The notes below the pieces were generated by a model. That model made no database searches, was not told the DNA's origin, and was given only the letters and a program-made list of their open reading frames with translations. From Clostridiales bacterium (GTDB taxonomy: Bacteria > Bacillota > Clostridia > Oscillospirales > Acutalibacteraceae): DNA of 10,828 nucleotides. Of the stretch, positions 1-7,109 are shown piece by piece. The translations under genes and the position numbers were made by a program. The stretch is from positions 1 through 10,828 of the forward strand of contig JAJBVR010000105.1 in assembly GCA_020859725.1 (NCBI GenBank). Reading direction: 5' to 3'. Within the stretch, counting starts at the first letter, position 1; each line of letters starts with the position of its first letter.

Positions 1-19
1 GTCTGATTTTGAAAGATTT

Positions 20-1405
20 CTATTTATCATCCGGAAGTTTTTTCAAAAATGAAATTAAAAACGGCAGAGATATTGCCGCCGCCAAAACATATGCTGCCGG
101 CTGCGCGATTTCAAGGCCGAAAACACCCGCAAAATTCGGCAAAATAAGAATCAGGGGAATAAATAGGAGCCCGTTTTGGGTGCAAGCCAAAAAGAATGCT
201 CTGCCGCTCTTTCCGATACTTTGAAAAGTCATATTGGCAACCATAATAGTTGAAAGAAATATCATAGAGATACAAACCATTCTGAGCGCGGCGGCGCCTA
301 TTTCCAAAACAGATTTTTCATTTCTGAAAAGGCTTATAATCCGCGGCGCAAAAATAAAGCAGACAAAAGATAATACCGCAACAACTGCAGTGCCGAAAGC
401 CCAGGTAAATTTTACTCCTTGCTTTACTCTGGAATATTTTTTTGCTCCGTAATTGAATGATGAAACAGGCTGAAATCCCTGACCTATACCAATGCAAATG
501 CTGAAAATTAAATTGGAGCATTTTGAAACTATGCTCATGGCGGCAATACAGGCGTCACCGTAAGCGGCAGCCTGAATATTGAGCGCCATTGCCGAAACGC
601 TGTTAAGTCCCTGCCTTGCAAGGCTCGGAAGCCCGGTTAATACTATATCTTTTATAACAATCGGCTTAAGGGAAATATACTTTAAAGAAATACGGCTTTG
701 CGGCTTTTTTCTTAAAAAAGCGGAAAGCAGTATTATCATACTTACATATTCGGATATTGCGGTTGAAAGCCCTGCTCCGGCAATTCCCATATCAAATTTG
801 AAAATAAACAACGGATCAAGCAGCATATTAAGCACTCCGCCGGCTGTAAGCCCTATCATTGCAAGAGACGCCATACCTTCGTAGCACAGAATGTTATTCA
901 TTACGCATCCTGTGGTCATAGCCGGTCCTGAAATCAGTATATACATACCGTAGATTTTTGCATAAGGCAATATTGTTTTGGTGCTCCCCAAGGTTTTCAT
1001 AAGCGGAGTAAGGAAAATAAGCCCGAAAATCATAATAAGAGAACCGAAAATCAATGCAAGAAAAAAATCCGGTTGAGGCATATTTTCTTGCATCGTTAAT
1101 TTTTTTGGCGCCAAGGTGGCGGCTTATACAGCTTCCGCTTCCGTGGCCGAACATAAATCCAAACGCCTGTAAAATTGCCATAAGGCTGAATACAACACCT
1201 GTTGCCCCGCTGGCGGAAACATCTATTTTTGAAACAAAATATGTGTCCGTTACGTTATATATTGTTGTAATAAGCATGCTTATTACTGTGGGAACTGCCA
1301 AAGAAACAATTAATTTGTTAATAGGCGTTTCGGTCATTTTTTAAACTGAGCCGCTGCGGATTTTAACTTTTTGTTTTCATATTCGGAAATATCAGTATTA
1401 TTCAT
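20..1405 (-). pseudogene. MATE family multidrug efflux transporter, frame broken twice
   Basis: This is an inner-membrane drug/cation antiporter of the MATE family. The family signature is clear near the N terminus (TETPINKLI, AVPTVISML, NVTDTYFVSK, ASGATGVVFSLMAI, FGHGSGSCISRHLG) and the remainder is a string of hydrophobic helices. The open frame that starts at 1337 stops at 894, but family similarity leaves it near 1061-1067 (seven A on plus, seven T on the coding strand). It resumes as LALIFGSLIMI in the frame that ends with TAG at 20-22. Removing one T joins GFF to LALIFGS. The true start is probably ATG at 1405. It overlaps the DUF1275 stop by 8 bases and encodes a 23-residue lead ending QFKK, which hits TGA where six A (1337-1342) would need to be seven to read QFKKMTETPI. 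With both changes repaired the product is 461 aa, normal for MATE. The reading is either a decayed gene or homopolymer sequencing error. Identity is very sure; the cause of the breaks is not. Confidence 0.85.
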
Positions 1406-2092
1406 ATTCAATCACTTCTTTTTCTTTTCGGTAAATAAACATCAACGCGAAAACAATCACAAGTGCCGCGCATGGAAATAAAACTGCCTTTTCCAACAGC
1501 AAATCGGTTACGGCGGCGCCTATTGAAGCTCCCGCTATAAAAAACAATATGATTCCAAAATAATGGAAAGACGAAATAATTTCTGTTTTATTTTTTTCAG
1601 TAAAGTATTTAAATAAATGTTCTGTGCCGCTTCTCAGATTCCCGGTGCACATTGTTGTAGCTATGGCATTGCCGTTGATTTGCCTGAAGCTTTGCACCTG
1701 AATGGAGCAAACAAAAGAAACAAGGGCATTTGTGAAAACATTGTTGCTTTTTTCAGACGGCACAAACGCGATGATAAAAAGCACAATAATTTCGAATAAA
1801 ATTGAAATCTGGCGCCAGTGAATGGCTTTGCTGTTTTTATAAAATTTTCTGACCGTCTGAGCCACAAGAACTCCGGCGGCAAAGCAGAATATAGGAATTA
1901 AATATTTAAGAGCATGGGAAAATTCTTTGTTTACAAATTTAATTCCCATTAAAACTATATTTCCCGTTTCCGCATTCGCAAAAACTCCTCCCCTGCAAAT
2001 ATATGTATATGCGTCAAGAAATCCTCCTACCAATGCAAGTATGGAGCCAAGCAAAAAGGAATCGGACATTTGTTTTTTCTTTTCAGTTCCAT
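1398..2092 (-). CDS. YoaK/DUF1275 family membrane protein
   Basis: This is a multi-pass membrane protein of the YoaK (DUF1275) family, whose function is unknown. Family marks are GGFLDAYTYICRGGVFANAETGN in the first third, and CSIQVQSFRQINGNA followed by TTMCTGNLRSGTEHL in the middle. Several hydrophobic helices follow, and the protein ends in a charged tail (YRKEKEVIEYE). The open frame extends up to a GTG at 2126, but that codon lies inside a good promoter and cannot be the start if the promoter is used. The best ribosome site (AAAGGTG, 2099-2105) serves ATG 2092, which is one frame off. Its codons run into A AAA AAC at 2073-2078, and a -1 slip or one more A gives MELKRKKQMSDSFLLG and a 231-residue protein. 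ATG 2069 is an in-frame alternative with a poor ribosome site. The stop overlaps the MATE start, so the two genes are probably translated together. Confidence 0.8.
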
Positions 2093-2116
2093 AATCATCA
2101 CCTTTAATCGGCTTTA

Positions 2117-2145
2117 ATTTTACCACTTTGACGGTATGTTGTAAA
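2117..2145 (-). promoter_or_regulatory. sigma-A type promoter for the DUF1275-MATE pair
   Basis: On the minus strand, TTTACA (2140-2145) is followed after 17 bases by TAAAAT (2117-2122). The expected transcript start near 2110 lies just upstream of AAAGGTG and ATG 2092. The GTG at 2126 falls inside this promoter, which argues against it as the translation start. Confidence 0.6.
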
Positions 2146-2210
2146 TTCTGAATTTTATTATTTCTGCGCTTATTTCTAAAAAAATAAATAAATGTAAAAA
2201 CAAAAAATAT

Positions 2211-2244
2211 TAAAACAAAAAACAGCCGCGTTTATACGGCTGTT
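2211..2244 (-). terminator. rho-independent terminator after the ferredoxin gene
   Basis: AACAGCCG (2221-2228) pairs with CGGCTGTT (2237-2244), an 8-bp stem with an 8-base loop. On the minus strand it is followed by TTTTGTTTTA (2211-2220). It lies about 38 bases after the ferredoxin stop and separates that gene from the DUF1275 promoter. Confidence 0.75.
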
Positions 2245-2281
2245 ATGCGGGTGATTTTTTAACTTTAAATTATACTGTAAT

Positions 2282-2476
2282 TTATTCAGTTGTTTTTTCT
2301 ATAGCGGAAACAGGGCAGTTTGCAAGCGCCTAATCGGCGCTTGCCTCAAGCTCGGAATTGATTTCAACATCTTCTTTGGCATGGGCGGCGCCTGCGTCTG
2401 TTAATTCAAATATTGACGGACAGGTTTCGGCGCATAATCCGCATCCGATACAATTTTCATTTACAAAATATTTCAT
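2282..2476 (-). pseudogene. single-cluster [4Fe-4S] ferredoxin with an in-frame amber codon
   Basis: This is a small soluble electron carrier. Reading from ATG 2476 (ribosome site AGAAAGGA) gives CIGCGLCAETCP with cysteines 9, 12, 15 and 19, an acidic middle, then a TAG at codon 49 (2330-2332). The same frame continues as ALANCPVSAIEKTTE to a TAA at 2282-2284, so the full frame is 64 codons, typical for this family. In single-cluster ferredoxins the three cysteines of the first motif and the distal CP cysteine (Cys54 here) hold the cluster. A product stopped at codon 48 would lack the fourth ligand and should not assemble normally. A single C-to-T change from CAG (Gln), common at this place in relatives, would explain the TAG. 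The codon sits at the loop edge of a perfect hairpin. Nonsense mutation is the simplest reading; sequencing error or readthrough cannot be excluded. Confidence 0.82.
2322..2344. repeat. perfect 9-bp inverted repeat inside the ferredoxin gene
   Basis: GCAAGCGCC (2322-2330) and GGCGCTTGC (2336-2344) are exact complements around the 5-base loop TAATC. The in-frame TAG of the ferredoxin (2330-2332, minus strand) straddles the loop-stem border. There is no T-tract, so it is not a terminator. Confidence 0.7.
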
Positions 2477-2539
2477 TTTAATTTTCCTTTCTGAAATTTA
2501 TTATTAAATATTTTTTGTATCATTCTGCGGATTATGCAT

Positions 2540-2573
2540 AAAAAATCAGTGAAGCAAATTTTTGCTTCACTGA
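2540..2573 (-). terminator. rho-independent terminator of the fuc operon
   Basis: This is a 13-bp perfect stem (TCAGTGAAGCAAA at 2546-2558 with its complement at 2561-2573). On the minus strand it is followed by TTTTTT (2540-2545). It begins 5 bases after the fucI stop. Plus-strand reading also meets a run of A before and after, so it could work in both directions, but no plus-strand gene ends here. Confidence 0.88.
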
Positions 2574-2578
2574 AAAAA

Positions 2579-4363
2579 TTATTTATACATAGGTCCGTAA
2601 ACAGAACACGCTCTGTAGTCTGCCGATTGTGTATCTTCTGTTCCGAAAGCGGACCAAGCCTGAGGTCTGAAAATTTTTGATTCGTCAACATTATGCATAT
2701 TTACAGGTATTCTCAGCATAGACGCCAAAGTTATAATATCGGCGCCTACATGACCGTAAACGGTTACTCCGTGGTTAGCGCCCCAGTTTGCCATAACGCT
2801 GTAAACATCTTTAAATGCGCCTTTTCCTGTTAAATTAGGAACAAACCATGTGGTGGGCCACGATGGATCCGTGCGCTTATCTATTATGCTGTGAATTTCA
2901 TCAGGAAGATTTGCCGTATATCCCTCCGCTATCTGAATAACAGGACCTATGCCGTCTATTATATTAACTCTTAGCATTGTAACGGGCATTTCGGCGCGGC
3001 AGCGGAAATGGCTTGAAAAACCGCCCCCGCGGAAATATTCGTAGTTTGCTCTGCACCAATCCGTAGCGTTTAGGCAGGCTTTAATGTCCTCATTTTTCAT
3101 TTCCCAAAACGGTTTCATACAATTATTGCCGTTTTCATCCTTGCTTGCGCCGCTTCCGTCCAGCGCCGTGGCTCCTGAATTTATTAAGTGAATAAACCCG
3201 TTAGCGGCAATTCCGCCGGGCTTTTTCCCCGTAACGCGTTCACAGGCCTCGGGGCTCCAATATGTGCGAACATCATGGAAGCACGGCGCCGTGCCGGAAA
3301 CAAGTGTGCCTATCATCATTGAAATACCGTTTAAAGTATCGTTCTCCGTAGCAAACGGGGTAGGAGCTTTCTGGCCGTTCCAATCAAATGTTGAAGCCAT
3401 AATCGCCTCGGTGAAATCGGCGTTGGGAAGCCAATCCGTCCAATTTCGCTGCCCTTGGAATCCGCCTGCTACCGCGTTTTTGCCAAGCGCTTCTTCATGC
3501 CAGCCCATATCGTTAAGTTTTTTGTTTCCGTAAAGTATATCACGGATAATAAGAGTCATTTTGGTTATAAATTCCCAGTCTTTCTCAGGCGGAACAACCT
3601 TTGACTTTTTGATTATTTCAGGTAAATCCTTGCCTTCATTCAGGTCAAAGCCCTCTTTGCAATTTTCTTTAACCCATTTTAATGCCTTTTCATATTCGTC
3701 TTTATCAAAAATATCAAGCGTTATTCTTCTTACTATTTCAGTCATATCAACCCATTCGGCGCGTATTCCCAAATATTTTTGAAAAACATCGGCGTTGCAG
3801 TAGCTTCCGGCGATTCCCATTGCTATTGAGCCTATGTTAACATATGATTTGTTTTTCATCCAGCCAACCGAAACAGCGCAGTGGGCAAAGCGAAGAATTT
3901 TTTCGGAAACATCCTGCGGTATTTTCCGGTCATTAATATCCTGCACGTTTTTTCCGTAAATCGAAAAGGCCGGAAGCCCTTTTTGTGCATAAGCCGCCAT
4001 AACCGCGGCAAGATAAACCGCTCCGGGCCGTTCCGTGCCGTTAAATCCCCAAACTGCCTTAATTGTGTTTGGGTCCATATCAAATGTTTCCGAACCGTAG
4101 CACCAGCATGGAGTGACGCTTAGGGTAGCAACCACGTTTTCCCTTGAAAACCGATCCGCGCACGCAGCGGCTTCCGCGCCTCCTCCTATTGTAGTTTCGC
4201 TTATTATGCATTGAACGGGGGTTCCATCCGGATATTTTAATTCTTTGCAAATAAGCTCTGCCGCGGCTTCGGCCATTCCCATAGTCTGCTTTTCAAGGCT
4301 TTCTCTTACGCCGCCCCAACGCCCGTCAATTACAGGCCTTATTCCTATTTTCGGATACAACAT
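2579..4363 (-). CDS. fucI: L-fucose isomerase
   Basis: This Mn2+-dependent cytoplasmic aldose-ketose isomerase converts L-fucose to L-fuculose (EC 5.3.1.25). The 594-residue product matches the E. coli enzyme (591 aa) from end to end. Conserved blocks include [12 protein letters not shown] (4-15), [63 protein letters not shown] and YFRGGGFSS. The metal and active-site residues are present: Glu340 (ATEND), Asp364 (HDVRTYW) and His531 (NWGANHG), at a constant +3 offset from E. coli E337, D361 and H528. The ribosome site AAGGAGA lies 9 bases before ATG and just past the fucK stop, which is 15 bases away. fucI is the last gene of the operon and is followed directly by the terminator. D-arabinose is a known side substrate of the family. 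No lesion is seen. Confidence 0.97.
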   Translation of the reverse strand: MLYPKIGIRPVIDGRWGGVRESLEKQTMGMAEAAAELICKELKYPDGTPVQCIISETTIGGGAEAAACADRFSRENVVATLSVTPCWCYGSETFDMDPNTIKAVWGFNGTERPGAVYLAAVMAAYAQKGLPAFSIYGKNVQDINDRKIPQDVSEKILRFAHCAVSVGWMKNKSYVNIGSIAMGIAGSYCNADVFQKYLGIRAEWVDMTEIVRRITLDIFDKDEYEKALKWVKENCKEGFDLNEGKDLPEIIKKSKVVPPEKDWEFITKMTLIIRDILYGNKKLNDMGWHEEALGKNAVAGGFQGQRNWTDWLPNADFTEAIMASTFDWNGQKAPTPFATENDTLNGISMMIGTLVSGTAPCFHDVRTYWSPEACERVTGKKPGGIAANGFIHLINSGATALDGSGASKDENGNNCMKPFWEMKNEDIKACLNATDWCRANYEYFRGGGFSSHFRCRAEMPVTMLRVNIIDGIGPVIQIAEGYTANLPDEIHSIIDKRTDPSWPTTWFVPNLTGKGAFKDVYSVMANWGANHGVTVYGHVGADIITLASMLRIPVNMHNVDESKIFRPQAWSAFGTEDTQSADYRACSVYGPMYK

Positions 4364-4378
4364 AAATTTTTCTCCTTA

Positions 4379-5788
4379 TTATTTTATTATTTTCACAAAT
4401 CTGCTGTATGCCGAATCCCATTCTTCGGTATGCAGCGGATTATATGTTTTTATTTTTTCGGATTTAAGTATGATTTCTCTGCCCTCATCAATGCTTTTAA
4501 TTTCCTTCATTGCAATAAGCTGCAAAATAATATTTCCAAGCGCGGTTGCCTCAACCGGGCCTGCCAAAACCGGCATATTTATACTGCTTGAGGTAAGCTC
4601 ACATAAAAAAGAATCCTTTGCGCCTCCGCCCAAAAGGTGAAGAGCCTCAAATTTTTTGCCGGTGCATTCGGAAATCTGTTCAAGTGAAAATCTGTATTTT
4701 AATGCAAGACTTTCATATATGCAGCGAACAGTTTCACCGATTGTTTCGGGAATTTCCTGATTTGTTGCTTTGCAGTAACCTGCTATTTTTTCAGGCAATG
4801 ACCCGTGAGATGAAAACAAATTATCATCTGGATCAATAAAGCACTTAAAAGGCTTTGCGCTTCTTGCCTGTGTTTCCAAATCGTTGTAGCTGTATTTAAC
4901 TCCATTTTCGGAGTAATAACGCCGTGTTTCCTGAATAAGCCAAAGTCCGCTGATATTTTTAAGATAATTTATTTTCCCATTTGCTCCCAATTCGTTTGAA
5001 AGCTCCAGTTTCATACTTAATTCTGTTAACACAGGTTCGCTGAGCTCACATCCGATTAAAGACCAAGTTCCGCATGAAAGAAAAGCGGAATTGTCTTTTA
5101 AACATGGCATAGCGGCAACGGCGCATTGAGTGTCATGGCCGGCAGCTGCTATAACCTTTATACCTTTATATTCTCCTGTTATTGAAGCGCTGTTTATAAG
5201 AGGAGGAAAAATATTACTGTTAATATTAAATGCATTTAAAACCTTTTTACTCCAATTTTGATTTATAGGATTTAACATTTGCGATGTGGAAGCAATGCTC
5301 TTTTCACAAAAGGCTTTCCCTGTAAGCAAATACGCAAATAAATCCGGCATAAAAACAACAGATGCGGCTTTTTTTAAATTTTCATCGCCTATAAGCTGAA
5401 ACAGGGTGTTTATACTCATTATCTGATTACCCGTTTCGGCGTAAAGCTCGTTTGCACTTAATTTTTTTAACGCGCGGTTAATGATTCCGCCGGTTCGGCT
5501 GTCCCTGTAGCGATACGGCAAATTTATCAGTTTGCCGTTTTCATCCAAAAGTCCGTAATCAACTCCACAAGTGTCAAATGCAAGCGCGTCTGCCTTGCCC
5601 GCTTTTTTTATTGCCGTGTCTATTTCATTTAAAATCATGGGCACATTATGGTGTATATGCCCGTTAATCTCAACCGGAATATTATCAAAGCGGTGAATTT
5701 CCTCATAAGTAATTTCCCCGCCGCTGTAAACGGCTTTAACAGCCCTTCCGCTTGAAGCTCCGAAATCGAAAGCAAGCGCCGTTTTCAT
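4379..5788 (-). CDS. fucK: L-fuculokinase of the rhamnulokinase (RhaB) type
   Basis: This is an FGGY-family sugar kinase of 469 aa. In this operon it should phosphorylate L-fuculose at O-1 with ATP. The sequence resembles RhaB rather than E. coli FucK: FDFGASSGRA (7-16), EIHRF, DTCGVDYGLLD (72-82), YRDSRT (94-99), GHDTQCAV with likely catalytic base Asp219, SCGTWSLIG, LKNISGLWLIQE, LLGGGAKDSF and GPVEATALGNI. In RhaB proteins DTWGVD is usual; here the Trp is Cys74. The ATG overlaps the fucU stop by 4 bases (ATGA), a sign of translational coupling. Because fucI, fucU and fucA flank it and no rhamnose genes are seen, fuculose is the likely substrate. Activity on rhamnulose cannot be excluded from sequence. 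Family assignment is firm; substrate is inferred from context. Confidence 0.88.
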   Translation of the reverse strand: MKTALAFDFGASSGRAVKAVYSGGEITYEEIHRFDNIPVEINGHIHHNVPMILNEIDTAIKKAGKADALAFDTCGVDYGLLDENGKLINLPYRYRDSRTGGIINRALKKLSANELYAETGNQIMSINTLFQLIGDENLKKAASVVFMPDLFAYLLTGKAFCEKSIASTSQMLNPINQNWSKKVLNAFNINSNIFPPLINSASITGEYKGIKVIAAAGHDTQCAVAAMPCLKDNSAFLSCGTWSLIGCELSEPVLTELSMKLELSNELGANGKINYLKNISGLWLIQETRRYYSENGVKYSYNDLETQARSAKPFKCFIDPDDNLFSSHGSLPEKIAGYCKATNQEIPETIGETVRCIYESLALKYRFSLEQISECTGKKFEALHLLGGGAKDSFLCELTSSSINMPVLAGPVEATALGNIILQLIAMKEIKSIDEGREIILKSEKIKTYNPLHTEEWDSAYSRFVKIIK

Positions 5789-6222
5789 TTAACCACACCC
5801 TTTTTTAACAGCACATTGGCACAAATTGCTTTTTCGCTTGTGGCAATTATAAGAAAAGCATTTTTTGCCCGTTCATAAAATGCAAATCTTTCCATATATT
5901 CAATTTCACAGTTATTAGGTTCATATTTATTAAGAATGTTTTTGTAGCTGTTCCAGATTTTCGGAACCGCGCAGGTATCGCCTTTAACCACTTCCATCAG
6001 CGCCACCGGCTTTTCCGTGTAAGTATCAAGAGGAATAAGCTGTAAAACAGCGGCTAAAATTTCCTCAACTCCGTGCCCGTCCGCACGTATAACGGCGGAA
6101 TTTTTGCCTATGCTGTGGCAAGGAAAATTTCCGTCTGCGATAACAAGCTCGTCGCCGTGACCCATTTGAGCGAGTGATTTAAGCAAATCGGGAGAAATGA
6201 TTTCGGGTATTCCTTTAAGCAT
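5785..6222 (-). CDS. fucU: L-fucose mutarotase
   Basis: This RbsD/FucU family protein (145 aa; E. coli FucU is 140) interconverts alpha- and beta-L-fucose to feed the isomerase. It is recognised by MLKGIPEIISPDLLKSLAQM, then GHGDELVIADGNFP with the proton donor His22 and Asp30, IRADG, RFAFYERA with Arg112 (equivalent to E. coli R107), and the C-terminal LLKKGV. One feature is odd. The substrate-binding Tyr-X-Asn near the C terminus (YGN 129-131 in E. coli) is Cys-Ala-Asn here (134-136, codon TGT), a single transition from Tyr TAT. The ribosome site GAAAGGA is 8 bases before ATG and overlaps the end of fucA. The stop overlaps the fucK start as ATGA. Identity is sure; whether the Tyr-to-Cys change weakens activity is open. 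Confidence 0.94.
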   Translation of the reverse strand: MLKGIPEIISPDLLKSLAQMGHGDELVIADGNFPCHSIGKNSAVIRADGHGVEEILAAVLQLIPLDTYTEKPVALMEVVKGDTCAVPKIWNSYKNILNKYEPNNCEIEYMERFAFYERAKNAFLIIATSEKAICANVLLKKGVVK

Positions 6223-6234
6223 ATTTTAATCCTT

Positions 6235-6966
6235 TCAAATATTATTTTTATCATCATTATCGGTTTTGTGAAGCATCTGATCATCGGGATTAAATACTTT
6301 ATATCCCGGATGCCTGCCCGTAACTCTGTAATATCCTCTTAAATCAATAAGCTTTTTGATATTATCGCGGCTTATATCTCTGCTTCCCCCTAAAATAACG
6401 GCGTTTATAGTGATTTTTGCCCAAAGCTCAAGGCTTTCCATTCTGTAAAACGCTGTCATTACATCGCTTCCCACCGCAAGGGCGCCGTGATTTTCCAAAA
6501 GCATAACATCATGTTCTTCAAGATACGGCTCTATTGCGTTGGGCACCTCAACTGTTGAAGGGGTTCCGTAAGGGGTAAGAGGAACAGAACCTATAACGGC
6601 AACATCTTCTATCATATTGTACATATCCATTGCCTTATGGGCAACGGCAAAACCGGTTGCTCCGGGCGGGTGGGCATGTATAACGCCGAAAACATCTTCG
6701 CGCTTTTCATAGCATTTAAGATGCATTTTTATTTCACTTGACGGCCGGTATCCGTCATTCGCCTCAAGAATATTCCCTTTTGAATCCAAAAGCACAAGCT
6801 TTTCGGGCGTTATAAATGATTTGCTTATTCCGGTGGGAGTGGCGATAATGTTTCCGTCGTCAAGCTTTACGCTCACATTGCCGTCATTAGCGGCAACCCA
6901 TCCAAGCTGCCACATTTTATGGCAAACATCACATATTTCATCCTTGATTTTGTTTATATTTTGCAT
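6235..6966 (-). CDS. fucA: L-fuculose-1-phosphate aldolase
   Basis: This class II zinc aldolase splits L-fuculose-1-phosphate into dihydroxyacetone phosphate and L-lactaldehyde (EC 4.1.2.17). The 243-residue product has the family layout: ANDGNVSVK (26-34), TPTGISK (43-49), SSE with Glu78, HAHPP with zinc ligands His97 and His99, and ENHGAL with zinc ligand His160. All are at a +5 offset from E. coli FucA E73, H92, H94 and H155. The C terminus is charged and slightly extended (NDDKNNI). It is the first gene of the operon, with a strong ribosome site (GAAAGGAG) before ATG, and lies 12 bases upstream of fucU. Rhamnulose-1-phosphate and ribulose-5-phosphate epimerase relatives share the fold, but the neighbours settle the assignment. 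Confidence 0.94.
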   Translation of the reverse strand: MQNINKIKDEICDVCHKMWQLGWVAANDGNVSVKLDDGNIIATPTGISKSFITPEKLVLLDSKGNILEANDGYRPSSEIKMHLKCYEKREDVFGVIHAHPPGATGFAVAHKAMDMYNMIEDVAVIGSVPLTPYGTPSTVEVPNAIEPYLEEHDVMLLENHGALAVGSDVMTAFYRMESLELWAKITINAVILGGSRDISRDNIKKLIDLRGYYRVTGRHPGYKVFNPDDQMLHKTDNDDKNNI

Positions 6967-7109
6967 TTTTAACTCCTTTCAGACCGGCATAAATTGACTT
7001 TTTCAATATAATATGCTAATCTATATTTGTATTATATTTCATATTTTTAATATTTGCTTGGCGTATTATAGCTTGTTTATATAACAATATTCACTTTTAG
7101 AGGGTTTTT
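6967..7109. promoter_or_regulatory. divergent control region between fucA and the AraC-type regulator
   Basis: This is a very AT-rich 143-base region that must hold both promoters. For the fuc operon (minus), TATAAT occurs at 7031-7036 but without a good -35, which fits a promoter needing an activator. For the regulator (plus), TTGCTT (7054-7059) with TTATAT (7077-7082) at 17 bases is a weak candidate. Possible binding sites are the inverted repeat ATTGA-5-TCAAT (6993-7007) and two copies of ATATTTG about 28 bases apart (starting near 7023 and 7050). Assignments are tentative. Confidence 0.4.

Noticed and set aside
1398..2126. GTG at 2126 as the DUF1275 start
   Set aside because: The GTG lies within the spacer of a good promoter, has no ribosome site, and the extra residues do not look like the family.
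2330..2332. Genome-wide reassignment of TAG to glutamine
   Set aside because: The MATE gene ends at TAG (20-22) at the length expected of its family, and one internal TAG is not enough to support a changed code.
2473..2691. 72-codon minus frame overlapping the end of fucI and the terminator
   Set aside because: It is out of frame with fucI, spans the terminator hairpin and shows no family features.
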